Shown: piece by piece, positions 52,229 to 60,778 of the stretch
How positions within the stretch are numbered: the stretch's first letter is position 1
Layout: the number at the start of each line of letters is the position of its first letter
Assembly (NCBI RefSeq): GCF_902493135.1
Contig: NZ_CABUOD010000001.1
Location: 62,001-126,000, forward strand
Origin: an uncultured Parabacteroides sp.
Lineage (GTDB): Bacteria; Bacteroidota; Bacteroidia; Bacteroidales; Tannerellaceae
Direction: 5' to 3'
DNA length: 64,000 nucleotides
Translations under genes and position numbers: made by a program
The notes under the pieces: model-generated
Seen by the model: only the letters and a program-made list of their open reading frames with translations
Database searches by the model: none
What the model was told of the DNA's origin: nothing

Positions 52229-52280
52229 TGGAAGTGTAATAAAAACAATACCATGTTGAACAATTGAAAGCATTAGTCTG

Positions 52281-53396
52281 ATGGAAAAACAAAAACAGTC
52301 CCGGCGGCTGCTATCGCTGGATGCCCTGAGGGGTTTTGATATGTTCTTTATTATGGGAGGAGCTTCTCTTTTCGTTGCGCTGGCGACGTTGTTCCCGAAT
52401 CCTTTTTTTCAGGCGATAGGCGACCAGATGCACCATGTGAAGTGGGACGGGCTGACGCATCACGACACGATCTTCCCGTTGTTTCTGTTTATTGCCGGTA
52501 TCTCGTTTCCGTTCTCATTGGAGAAGCAGCGGGAGCAGGGAAAGACGGATGCCGATATCTATAAGAAGATTATCCGCCGCGGGCTGACGTTGGTGGTTCT
52601 GGGCTTTGTCTACAATGGATTGCTGAATTTCGATTTTGAACATCAGCGCTATGCCAGCGTGCTGGGGCGCATCGGTCTGGCATGGATGTTCGGGGCGTTG
52701 ATCTTTGTCAATACGCGGACGATCACGCGCGTTTGGATCACGGCGGCTATCCTGGTCGGATACTGGTTGTTGTTGGCTTTTGTCCCGGCGCCGGACGGCA
52801 ACGGGATGGGGGTGTTTACGATGGAAGGCTCGCTGGTCGGCTATGTGGACCGTTTGCTGTTGCCCGGACGCCTGCACTTGACGGTACATGATCCCGAAGG
52901 GATTCTGTCGACTGTGCCTGCGATTGCGACTGCACTGTTAGGTATGTTTACGGGTGAGTTCATCAAGATGAGGCGGGAAGGGCTGACGGATAAGAAGAAA
53001 GTGGGCGGACTGGTTGTTGCCGGGGCTGTCCTGTTGGTTGTCGGTTTGCTTTGGAACCTTTTATTTCCGATCAATAAGAACCTGTGGACGAGTTCGTTTG
53101 TCTGTGTTGTCGGGGCTTACTCCGTGTGGATGTTTGCTCTGTTCTTTTATGTTGTCGACGTGTTGGAGTTTCGTAAATGGACGCTGTTCTTTAAGGTGAT
53201 CGGCGTGAACTCTATCACGATCTATCTGGCCCAGGAGTTCGTCAATTTCTCTTTCACTTCCGACGCTTTGTTCGGTGGGCTTGCCGGGCTGATGCCGGAG
53301 ACCGTTCAACCGTTGGTCGTATCGATCGGTTACATTGCCGTTTGTTGGGGATTCCTGTACTTCCTGTATCGTCAACGGATTTTCTTAAAAGTTTAA
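52281..53396 (+). CDS. heparan-glucosaminide N-acetyltransferase-like membrane protein (copy 1)
   Basis: A 371-residue polytopic membrane protein of the COG4299/DUF5009 type, related to the HGSNAT/acyltransferase-3-like families. The start SLDALRGFDMFFIMGGASLF is the family signature; His residues in HHDTIFPLFLFIAGISFPFS (the conserved DTIFPLFLFI-x-G) fit the catalytic His-bearing first loop. About ten helices follow, ending in YFLYRQRIFLKV. Animal HGSNAT transfers acetyl groups across the lysosomal membrane to glucosamine; in bacteria a role in glycan or cell-wall acetylation is inferred. First gene of a unit with copy 2, sdaA and GH43. Confidence 0.85.
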   Translation: MEKQKQSRRLLSLDALRGFDMFFIMGGASLFVALATLFPNPFFQAIGDQMHHVKWDGLTHHDTIFPLFLFIAGISFPFSLEKQREQGKTDADIYKKIIRRGLTLVVLGFVYNGLLNFDFEHQRYASVLGRIGLAWMFGALIFVNTRTITRVWITAAILVGYWLLLAFVPAPDGNGMGVFTMEGSLVGYVDRLLLPGRLHLTVHDPEGILSTVPAIATALLGMFTGEFIKMRREGLTDKKKVGGLVVAGAVLLVVGLLWNLLFPINKNLWTSSFVCVVGAYSVWMFALFFYVVDVLEFRKWTLFFKVIGVNSITIYLAQEFVNFSFTSDALFGGLAGLMPETVQPLVVSIGYIAVCWGFLYFLYRQRIFLKV

Positions 53397-53411
53397 CAAA
53401 TCATACATTTC

Positions 53412-54542
53412 ATGAACTCAGCTTATAAACGCCTGGAGTCGCTCGACGTGTTGCGTGGCTTCGATTTGTTTTGCCTGGTGGCGCTGGAAGGGATTCTGCA
53501 TCCTCTCGGACGTGCGATAGACGCGTCGTGGTATAATGACTTTCTGTGGGGCTTCTCGCATGTGCAGTGGGAAGGTTTCTCTTCGTGGGACCTGGTGATG
53601 CCGCTCTTCATGTTCATGGCGGGCGTGTCGATGCCGTTCGCCCTTTCCCGCTATAAGGCGATGCCGGATAAATGGGCGGTGTACCGCCGTATCATCAAAC
53701 GCGTCATATTGCTCTGGATTTTCGGGATGATGTGCCAGGGAAATCTGTTAGGATTGGATCCGGACCGGATTTATCTTTATTCGAACACGTTGCAGGCGAT
53801 TGCGATGGGCTACCTGATCGCGGCCATGCTGTTCCTGCATGTGCGGCTCTCCGTTCAGATCGGGACGGCAGTCGCTCTCTTGCTGGCCTATTGGGGCGCG
53901 ATGCAGTTCATTACGGTCGACGGTTATGGAGGTGGCAACTACACGCCCGACGGAAACCTGGCCGAATGGGTGGACCGTACCGTGTTGGGACGGTTCCGGG
54001 ATGCTGCCGTGGTCGAGAACGGGCAGGTCGTGTTTGCCAAATCATACCGTTATACCTGGATATTAAGCAGCCTGAACTTCGGGGTGACGGTGCTGACCGG
54101 ACTCTTTGCCGGACAGATCCTGAAAAGTGCGATGGACCGGAAGCGCAAATGGCAATGGCTGCTGGGGATCGGCGTGGCAATGGTTGCCCTGGGCTGGCTG
54201 TGGGGATTGCAGCTTCCGGTGATCAAGAAGATATGGACGAGTTCGATGGTGCTGGTCAGCAGCGGTTACTGTTTTCTGCTGATGGGCGTGTTCTATTATT
54301 GGATCGATTATAAGGGACATCGGAAGAACCTGACTTGGCTGAAAGTCTACGGCATGAATTCGATAGTGGCTTACATGTTGGCTAACGTGATTAGTTTCAG
54401 ATGTATAGGGATATCTCTTTTTCATGGTCTCGAACAATATACGGGAAATTATTATCCGGTCTTGATTGCAGCGTCGAATGCATTGATAATTTATGTAATT
54501 TTGTGGCTGCTTTATAAGCGGAATATATTTTTAAAAGTATAA
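53412..54542 (+). CDS. heparan-glucosaminide N-acetyltransferase-like membrane protein (copy 2)
   Basis: A 376-residue paralogue of the preceding gene, 15 bases downstream. Shared marks are SLDVLRGFDLFCLVALEG, SWDLVMPLFMFMAGVSMPFAL, a central soluble loop (GGGNYTPDGNLAEWVDRTV) and the identical ending LLYKRNIFLKV. Copy 1 has HHDTIFPLFLF where copy 2 has SSWDLVMPLFMF, so the His of the first loop is replaced here. The two may form a heteromer or act on different acceptors (inference). Ends four bases before the serine dehydratase. Confidence 0.85.
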   Translation: MNSAYKRLESLDVLRGFDLFCLVALEGILHPLGRAIDASWYNDFLWGFSHVQWEGFSSWDLVMPLFMFMAGVSMPFALSRYKAMPDKWAVYRRIIKRVILLWIFGMMCQGNLLGLDPDRIYLYSNTLQAIAMGYLIAAMLFLHVRLSVQIGTAVALLLAYWGAMQFITVDGYGGGNYTPDGNLAEWVDRTVLGRFRDAAVVENGQVVFAKSYRYTWILSSLNFGVTVLTGLFAGQILKSAMDRKRKWQWLLGIGVAMVALGWLWGLQLPVIKKIWTSSMVLVSSGYCFLLMGVFYYWIDYKGHRKNLTWLKVYGMNSIVAYMLANVISFRCIGISLFHGLEQYTGNYYPVLIAASNALIIYVILWLLYKRNIFLKV

Positions 54543-54546
54543 GTAA

Positions 54547-55752
54547 ATGGAATCAATCAAGCAAATATACCGGATCGGTCACGGGCCGTCCAGTAGCCAC
54601 ACGATGGGGCCGATGCGTGCCGCCCGGATGTTTCTGGAACGCAATCAGGGGGCTGTGCGGTTTAATGTAACCCTCTATGGTAGCCTGGCGGCTACAGGCA
54701 AAGGCCACATGACGGATGCGGCAATTCTCGAAGTGTTGAACCCGGTGGCCAAGACCAACATCATCTGGGAACCGAAAGTGTTCCTGCCTTTCCACCCGAA
54801 CGGCATCCTGTTCCAGTCGTTTGACGAAAGCGGAGAGGAACTGGATAACTGGACGATTTACAGTATTGGGGGCGGAACGCTGGCAAACGAATCTTACAAC
54901 GAGCTGACGCAGGGCCAGGTCTACGAAATGAATACCATCAAGGGCATACAGGCCTGGTGCGAAAAGACCGGCCATTCCTATTGGGAATATGTCGAACAGT
55001 GTGAAGGCCCGCAGATATGGGACTATCTGGCCGAAGTATGGGAAGTGATGCAACAGGCGGTCCGCAACGGGCTCGAAGCCGAAGGCATTCTGCCCGGAGG
55101 CCTAGGGATCCGGCGTAAGGCATCCGACTATATGATCCGTGCCAAAGGCTACGGCAGCAGCATCAAAAGCCGCGGGATGGTCTATGCGTATGCTTTGGCC
55201 GTTTCCGAGGAGAACGCCTGCGGAGGCAAGATCGTGACGGCCCCGACCTGCGGTTCGTGCGGTGTCATGCCGGCTGTGCTCTATCACCTGAAAGAATCCC
55301 GCGATTTCCGTGACTCCCGCATCTTGCGTGCGTTGGCGACTGCCGGGTTGTTCGGCAATGTGGTGCGTACGAATGCTTCCGTTTCCGGAGCCGAGGTTGG
55401 ATGTCAGGGAGAGGTCGGCGTGGCTTGTGCGATGGCGGCAGCGGCGGCCAGCCAGTTGTTCGGGGGGACGCCCGCCCAGATCGAGTATGCGGCCGAGATG
55501 GGGCTGGAACATCACCTGGGACTGACTTGCGACCCGGTTTGCGGTCTGGTCCAGATTCCCTGTATCGAACGTAATGCCTTTGCGGCAGCCCGTGCGCTGG
55601 ATGCGAACACCTTCTCCAATTTCTCCGATGGCAAGCACCGGGTAAGTTTCGACCAGGTAGTCGAAGTGATGCGCCAGACCGGAAACGACCTGCCGAGCCT
55701 CTATAAGGAAACATCCGAAGGGGGGTTGGCTAAGAATATGGAACAAAAGTAA
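54547..55752 (+). CDS. sdaA: L-serine ammonia-lyase, single-chain iron-sulfur type
   Basis: Converts L-serine to pyruvate and ammonia with a 4Fe-4S cluster. It has 401 residues with beta and alpha domains fused: the N-terminal beta domain (IGHGPSSSHTMGPMRAARMF), then the alpha domain (CGGKIVTAPTCGSCGVMPAV read in parts; AGLFGNVVRTNASVSGAEVG; CDPVCGLVQIPCIERNAFAA) with the cluster cysteines conserved. Starts four bases after the second acyltransferase-like gene, so it is translationally linked to a membrane-protein pair whose role is not obviously related. Confidence 0.95.
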   Translation: MESIKQIYRIGHGPSSSHTMGPMRAARMFLERNQGAVRFNVTLYGSLAATGKGHMTDAAILEVLNPVAKTNIIWEPKVFLPFHPNGILFQSFDESGEELDNWTIYSIGGGTLANESYNELTQGQVYEMNTIKGIQAWCEKTGHSYWEYVEQCEGPQIWDYLAEVWEVMQQAVRNGLEAEGILPGGLGIRRKASDYMIRAKGYGSSIKSRGMVYAYALAVSEENACGGKIVTAPTCGSCGVMPAVLYHLKESRDFRDSRILRALATAGLFGNVVRTNASVSGAEVGCQGEVGVACAMAAAAASQLFGGTPAQIEYAAEMGLEHHLGLTCDPVCGLVQIPCIERNAFAAARALDANTFSNFSDGKHRVSFDQVVEVMRQTGNDLPSLYKETSEGGLAKNMEQK

Positions 55753-55780
55753 AAAGATCATAAAGGTAAAAAATCGTACA

Positions 55781-56779
55781 ATGAAAAAATGTTTATACAT
55801 GCTGTTATGTGCCGCTGCTTTAGCGGCTTGCGGACAGCCGAAGCAACAAAAGGCGGCTACTGATGAAGTGGCGGCCGGCGGCAACCCCGTGCTCGAAGGA
55901 TGGTACGCCGATCCGGAAGGGATCATTTACGGCGATACTTATTGGATATTCCCGACTTGGAGCGACGCGTATGAGAGGCAGACCTATTTCGATTGTTTTT
56001 CGTCCAAGGACCTGGTGAACTGGACGAAGCATTCGTCCGTCCTCGATACCTCCGCCGTGAAATGGGCGAAGAAAGCCATGTGGGCGCCGTCTATCATCCA
56101 TAAGGACGGCAAATATTATTTCTTTTTCGGAGCCAACGATGTGCATGAAGGTGAAGTAGGAGGCATCGGGGTTGCCGTCAGCGACCGTCCGCAAGGTCCT
56201 TATAAGGATCTGTTAGGCAAACCGCTTATCAACGAGATCGTGAACGGGGCGCAGCCGATCGACCAGTTCGTATTCCGTGACGACGACGGCCGCTACTATA
56301 TGTATTACGGAGGATGGGGACATTGCAATGTCGTTCGCCTGAACGACGACTTTACCGGGTTGGTTCCCTTTGAAGACGGGACGGTCTACAAGGAGGTGAC
56401 ACCGGATAAATATGTGGAAGGCCCGTTCATGTTCAAGAAGAACGGAAAGTACTATTTCATGTGGAGTGAAGGAGGTTGGACCGGTCCCGATTATTGCGTT
56501 GCCTACGCGATTGCCGATTCGCCCTTCGGACCGTTTGACCGTGTCGCCACCATTCTCCAGCAGGATTCGACGATAGCGCGGGGAGCCGGACATCATTCCG
56601 TATTGCACGTGCCGAACTCGGAAGACTACTACATCGTCTACCATCGACGTCCGCTGAACGACAATACCCGCGACCACCGGGTGACTTGTATCGACCGGAT
56701 GACTTTCGATGAGAACGGATTCATAAATCCTGTTAAAATGACTTTCGAGGGGGTTCCGGCCCGTACAATAGATAAGTAA
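55781..56779 (+). CDS. GH43-family lipoprotein glycosidase
   Basis: A five-bladed beta-propeller glycoside hydrolase of family 43, 332 residues, with a lipoprotein signal (MKKCLYMLLCAAALAACGQ). The three GH43 acidic residues can be placed: catalytic base Asp in WYADPEG (residue ~44), pKa-modulating Asp in QPIDQFVFRDDDG, and acid Glu in KYVEGPFMFKKNG. GH43 enzymes mostly cut arabinose- or xylose-containing glycans; the precise target is not determinable. Probably anchored at the cell surface or in the periplasm. Last gene of the unit, 28 bases after sdaA, followed by a terminator. Confidence 0.9.
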   Translation: MKKCLYMLLCAAALAACGQPKQQKAATDEVAAGGNPVLEGWYADPEGIIYGDTYWIFPTWSDAYERQTYFDCFSSKDLVNWTKHSSVLDTSAVKWAKKAMWAPSIIHKDGKYYFFFGANDVHEGEVGGIGVAVSDRPQGPYKDLLGKPLINEIVNGAQPIDQFVFRDDDGRYYMYYGGWGHCNVVRLNDDFTGLVPFEDGTVYKEVTPDKYVEGPFMFKKNGKYYFMWSEGGWTGPDYCVAYAIADSPFGPFDRVATILQQDSTIARGAGHHSVLHVPNSEDYYIVYHRRPLNDNTRDHRVTCIDRMTFDENGFINPVKMTFEGVPARTIDK

Positions 56780-56805
56780 GAAGCGATTAATCGCTAAAAG
56801 ATATT

Positions 56806-56840
56806 AAAAACAGGAGTGTAGCTATTGCGCTCCTGTTTTT
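56806..56840 (+). terminator. terminator after the GH43 gene
   Basis: AAAAACAGGAG and CTCCTGTTTTT form a perfect 11-bp stem with a 13-base loop and a continuing T-run. Confidence 0.92.
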
Positions 56841-56846
56841 TTATAC

Positions 56847-56873
56847 TACTTTTGACATGTGTGTCAGACATGT
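56847..56873 (+). promoter_or_regulatory. promoter and putative TetR operator
   Basis: -7 TACTTTTG (56847-56854) is followed directly by a 19-bp imperfect palindrome, ACATGT-N7-ACATGT (56855-56873), covering the expected transcription start of the TetR-exporter operon. Its size and place suit autorepression by the TetR protein. Confidence 0.6.
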
Positions 56874-56902
56874 AAGATGAAATATTTAATAACATTACAA
56901 CG

Positions 56903-57547
56903 ATGAATACAGAAGAACTTCAAGACATGGAAAGCCGGATTATCGAAGCGGCTAAACGGGTGTTTGTCAGGAAAGGGTATGAGGCGACCAAGATGGGCGA
57001 TATCGCTACCGAGGTCGGGATCAGCCGTACGGCCATGCACTATTATTTCCGTACGAAGGAGATGCTTTTCGATGCTATCTTCGGACAGTTGATAGGGGCA
57101 TTGCTGCCCAATATCGAAATGATCGTGAATGAGCCGGCTGCTTGTTTGGATAAGATTCCGAGGATTGTGGACCAGTATATGGCCATGATCCGGGCGAATC
57201 CTTTGTTCCCGATATTTGTGGTGAATGAATTCAATCGGGACCCGGAACATCTCTATCGTGCGATTCTGCGTGATCCCATACGCCTCGAACCGCTTTTGCG
57301 TTTGCAGAAACAGATGCAGGAAGAAATGGACAAAGGGTTGCTAAAGAAACTCCCCTTTGTCTATGTGGCTTCCACGTTGTTGAGCTTGGTCGTTTTCCCG
57401 GTATTGGTGAGGAATCCGCTCACGAGTGTCTTCTTCGAAGGCGATCCCCGGAAGTTCGAGGACTTTCTATTGGAGCGAAAGGCCTTTATCACGGATGTCA
57501 TGCTCCGGTTGCTGACGCCGGACGAGCTGCAAACTGTAAAAGAATGA
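56903..57547 (+). CDS. TetR/AcrR-family transcriptional regulator
   Basis: A 214-residue repressor: an N-terminal HTH domain (~10-56; RIIEAAKRVFVRKGYEATKM, then DIATEVGISRTAMHYYFRTK) and a helical ligand-binding C-terminal domain. It heads an operon of TolC, HlyD, two ABC ATPases and two ABC-2 permeases, with 13 bases to the TolC gene. A palindrome overlapping its promoter is the likely operator. The ligand is probably a substrate of the exporter (inference). Confidence 0.93.
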   Translation: MNTEELQDMESRIIEAAKRVFVRKGYEATKMGDIATEVGISRTAMHYYFRTKEMLFDAIFGQLIGALLPNIEMIVNEPAACLDKIPRIVDQYMAMIRANPLFPIFVVNEFNRDPEHLYRAILRDPIRLEPLLRLQKQMQEEMDKGLLKKLPFVYVASTLLSLVVFPVLVRNPLTSVFFEGDPRKFEDFLLERKAFITDVMLRLLTPDELQTVKE

Positions 57548-57560
57548 AAGGAGGGTCTAT

Positions 57561-58880
57561 ATGAAACAGACATTTCTGTATAGCTGGAAACAGATCGCCC
57601 TGTTGCTCGTCTTTCCCCTTATGGCGGAAGGAACGGAAGCGCAGGAGCGTGTTACGCTGGACGAGTGCTACGAATGGGCGCATGCCAACTATCCGCAGAT
57701 ACGCCAGTACGGGTTGATCGGACAGACCGAACAGTATAACCTCTCCAATGCCGCCAAAGGCTGGATGCCGCAGCTCTCGGTCAACGCAAAGGCAACGTAC
57801 CAGAGCGATGTGACGAAGTTGCCGTTCGACGCCGACAAGCTGTCGGCAACCATTCCCGGAATCGAGATCCCGACACTCAGCAAGGATCAGTACCAGGTGG
57901 TGGCTGAAGTGAACCAGACGATCTGGGACGGTGGTGCGATCCGTTCCACCCGCCGGTTGACGAAGGCGCAGGCGACGGCCGACCGGGAACAGTTGAACAG
58001 CGACCTTTATACCTTGAACGACCGGGTGAACCAGCTTTATTTCGGTTGTCTTCTGCAGGAGGAGCTGATCCGCCAGAATGGTTTGCTCCAGAAAGAGTTG
58101 CAACTCAATATCGACCGTATCTCGGCCATGATGGAGAACGGCGTTGCCAACCAGTCCGACCGTGAAAGCATGGAAGTCGAATTGTTGAACGCCCGCCAGA
58201 AGGAGATCGAGTTGAAGGCCGCCCGTTCGGCTTACGGCAAGATGTTGGCAGCCTTGATCGGCCGTCCGGATGCCGGGACGTTCGTGCTGGAAGTTCCTTC
58301 GTTGCCGGGGACACCTTCGTTGTCGCCTGTGATCGACCGGCCGGAGCTTCGTGCGTTGGATGCCAAAAGCGAGTTGCTCGAACTGCAGAACAGGCAGTTG
58401 ACTGCCGGCCTGATGCCTCATGTCGGCGCTTTCTTCCAGGGCGGTTACGGTCGGCCGGGGTTGAATATGTTGGAAGACAGTTTCAATCCGTTCTATGTCG
58501 CCGGTGTCCGCCTGAGCTGGAACATGGGTAAACTATATACCTTGAAGAACGATCGCCGGAAGATTGCCACGAACCGCCAGGCAGTAGAGGTGCAGCGGGA
58601 GACATTCCTCTTCAACACGCGTCTCCAACTGACACAGCAGAACACGGAGATCCGAAAGATGACCGATCTGATGAAAGCCGACGACGAGATCATCCGCCTC
58701 CGCACCAGCATCAAGAAGGCAGCCGAAGTCAAGCTGGCGAACGGCGTGATCTCCGTCACCGACCTTATCCGCGAAATCAACTCCGAAGACCAGGCCCGCC
58801 AAGCGGCAGCCGCACACCGGATACAACAGTTGCAATCGATCTATAATTATATGTACACGACAAACGATGTAAACAAATGA
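57561..58880 (+). CDS. TolC-family outer-membrane efflux protein
   Basis: A 439-residue exported channel protein: signal peptide through EGTEAQE, then ERVTLDECYEWAHANYPQIR, the usual TolC-family start, long helical hairpins and the second-half marks GVRLSWNMGKLYTLKNDRR and GVISVTDLIREINSEDQAR. Unlike the NodT protein at 37567 it has no lipobox. A good ribosome binding site, AAAGGAGG, lies at 57547-57554. It works with the HlyD-like adaptor and the ABC transporter that follow to export across both membranes. Confidence 0.92.
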   Translation: MKQTFLYSWKQIALLLVFPLMAEGTEAQERVTLDECYEWAHANYPQIRQYGLIGQTEQYNLSNAAKGWMPQLSVNAKATYQSDVTKLPFDADKLSATIPGIEIPTLSKDQYQVVAEVNQTIWDGGAIRSTRRLTKAQATADREQLNSDLYTLNDRVNQLYFGCLLQEELIRQNGLLQKELQLNIDRISAMMENGVANQSDRESMEVELLNARQKEIELKAARSAYGKMLAALIGRPDAGTFVLEVPSLPGTPSLSPVIDRPELRALDAKSELLELQNRQLTAGLMPHVGAFFQGGYGRPGLNMLEDSFNPFYVAGVRLSWNMGKLYTLKNDRRKIATNRQAVEVQRETFLFNTRLQLTQQNTEIRKMTDLMKADDEIIRLRTSIKKAAEVKLANGVISVTDLIREINSEDQARQAAAAHRIQQLQSIYNYMYTTNDVNK

Positions 58881-58898
58881 AGATTAAATACGATCAAT

Positions 58899-59789
58899 AT
58901 GAAACAGATTCTTTTATTCAGTTTTGTTCTGGCTTTGTCTGCTTGCAGCAGCAATAACAACGACTTCGATGCCACCGGAGCATTCGAATCCACCGAAATA
59001 ATCGTTTCTTCGGAGGCGAACGGGAAGATTATGGAATTGAACCTGCAGGAAGGTGACCGCCTCGAAGCTGGAGCCGTGTTGGGCTATGTGGACAGTACGC
59101 AGCTTTATCTCCGGAAAAAGCAGCTCGAAGCGGGCCTCCGTAGCGTGGACATCCGCAAACCGGATATCCGTAAACAGATCGCTTCCCTCGAACAGCAGAT
59201 TGCCGTCGCCCGGAGCGAACAGCAGCGTATGGAGAACCTGGTGAAGGCAAAAGCCGGCAACCAGAAACAGATCGATGATATCGTCAACAACATTAAGGTG
59301 TTGCAAAAACAACTGGATGCCCAATATTCGACCTTGCATAAAACGACAGGTGGGGCGGATGCCGAAGCGGAAAGTATCGTCTACCAGATCATGCAGCTGG
59401 ACGACCAGTTGCAGAAGAGCCGCATCGTCAACCCGCAGTCCGGCACTGTCCTCGTGAAATATGCCGAACCGGGTGAAGTCACGACTGCCGGCAAGCCGCT
59501 TTACAAGATAGCCGACACCGATCTGTTGTATCTCCGCGCTTATCCTACCGCCGAACAACTGACGCAGTTGAAACTCGGACAGCAGGTTCGTGTCTTTGCA
59601 GATTTCGGAGAAAAGGAACAAAGGGAATATCCCGGTACGGTCACCTGGATTTCCGAAAAGTCGGAGTTTACCCCGAAAGGAATCCAGACCAAAGACGAAC
59701 GCGCCAACTTGGTCTATGCCGTCAAGATCGCCGTCAAGAACGACGGTTACTTGAAGATCGGACAATATGGGGAAGTGATATTTAATTGA
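58899..59789 (+). CDS. HlyD-family adaptor (membrane fusion protein)
   Basis: A 296-residue periplasmic adaptor with lipoprotein signal MKQILLFSFVLALSACSS. The lipoyl-like half SSEANGKIMELNLQEGDRLE is followed by a coiled-coil hairpin (~70-165; EQQIAVARSEQQRMENLVKA), the second lipoyl half (SGTVLVKYAEPGEVTTAG) and a beta-barrel ending GQYGEVIFN. It resembles YbhG/EmrA-type adaptors of ABC-2 exporters. It links the inner-membrane ABC-2 complex to TolC. Confidence 0.92.
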   Translation: MKQILLFSFVLALSACSSNNNDFDATGAFESTEIIVSSEANGKIMELNLQEGDRLEAGAVLGYVDSTQLYLRKKQLEAGLRSVDIRKPDIRKQIASLEQQIAVARSEQQRMENLVKAKAGNQKQIDDIVNNIKVLQKQLDAQYSTLHKTTGGADAEAESIVYQIMQLDDQLQKSRIVNPQSGTVLVKYAEPGEVTTAGKPLYKIADTDLLYLRAYPTAEQLTQLKLGQQVRVFADFGEKEQREYPGTVTWISEKSEFTPKGIQTKDERANLVYAVKIAVKNDGYLKIGQYGEVIFN

Positions 59790-59803
59790 CAATTGACAAT
59801 TAT
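59784..59803 (+). repeat. 8-bp AATTGAC repeats before the first ABC ATPase
   Basis: AATTGACAATTGACAATTAT lies between the HlyD stop and the ATPase ATG; it is a short tandem repeat serving as leader. Confidence 0.5.
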
Positions 59804-60724
59804 ATGAGAGAGATAGATATTCGACACATAAATAAGGCATACGGGGAGGTTCAGGCTTTGCAGGATATCTCGTTGCATATCGGCGAAGGGGAACTTTTCG
59901 GGCTGATCGGGCCGGACGGGGCGGGTAAGACGTCGCTGTTTAGGATACTGACTACCTTGCTGTTGGCGGATAGCGGTACGGCATCGGTTTGCGGGCTGGA
60001 TGTCGTACGCGATTATAAGGAAATCCGGTGGCGTGTCGGGTATATGCCGGGACGCTTCTCTCTTTATCAGGACCTGACAGTGGAAGAGAACCTGAATTTC
60101 TTTGCTACCGTGTTCAATACGACTGTCCGTGAAAACTATGACCTGATCCGGGATATATATGTCCAGATAGAGCCTTTCAAGACACGTAAAGCCGGGAAAC
60201 TCTCCGGCGGGATGAAGCAGAAGTTAGCGTTGAGCTGTGCGCTGATCCATCGGCCCGATGTCCTTTTCCTGGACGAGCCGACGACGGGGGTCGATCCGGT
60301 TTCGCGTGTGGAGTTTTGGGATATGCTGGACCGGCTGAAGAGGCAAGGGATTACGATCCTGGTTTCGACGCCTTATATGGACGAGGCTTCCCGTTGCGAC
60401 CGTGTCGCGCTGATGCGTGGCGGGCGTTGCCTGTCGGTCGATACGCCGGAAGGCATCCGCCTTACGTTCGATAAGCATTTGTATGCCATCCGGTCGGCTT
60501 CGATGTATAAGCTGTTGCTCGATCTCAGGACATATCCGGATGCGGACTCCTGCTTCTCTTTCGGGGACGCGCATCATTTCTCCATTCGGAAGGATGTGGT
60601 GGAGAAAGAGGGGGAAGCTGCCTTTCGCAGGGATTTGCAGGCTTTCCTGACGGCAAAAGGACATGCGGATATCGGAATCGAACCGATAGAACCCGGTATC
60701 GAGGACTGTTTTATGGCTTTGTAG
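59804..60724 (+). CDS. ABC-2 exporter ATP-binding protein 1
   Basis: An ABC ATPase of 306 residues. ATG at 59804 is preferred over an overlapping TTG at 59786. Walker A GPDGAGKTSLF, signature LSGGMKQKLAL, Walker B VLFLDEPTTGVDP, followed by a C-terminal extension of ~90 residues. In YbhF-type systems the two ATPase domains are fused in one protein; here they are two genes. It follows the adaptor gene directly. Substrate unknown. Confidence 0.93.
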   Translation: MREIDIRHINKAYGEVQALQDISLHIGEGELFGLIGPDGAGKTSLFRILTTLLLADSGTASVCGLDVVRDYKEIRWRVGYMPGRFSLYQDLTVEENLNFFATVFNTTVRENYDLIRDIYVQIEPFKTRKAGKLSGGMKQKLALSCALIHRPDVLFLDEPTTGVDPVSRVEFWDMLDRLKRQGITILVSTPYMDEASRCDRVALMRGGRCLSVDTPEGIRLTFDKHLYAIRSASMYKLLLDLRTYPDADSCFSFGDAHHFSIRKDVVEKEGEAAFRRDLQAFLTAKGHADIGIEPIEPGIEDCFMAL

Positions 60725-60736
60725 GTATGAAAAGGA

Positions 60737-60755
60737 CCGTCCCGAGTTGGGACGG
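60737..60755 (+). terminator. terminator-like hairpin inside the exporter operon
   Basis: CCGTCCC and GGGACGG form a perfect 7-bp stem with loop GAGTT, followed by CTATTTTT. It lies between the two ATPase genes and could lower expression of the downstream genes. Confidence 0.6.
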
Positions 60756-60778
60756 CTATTTTTAAAACAGAAAGAATT

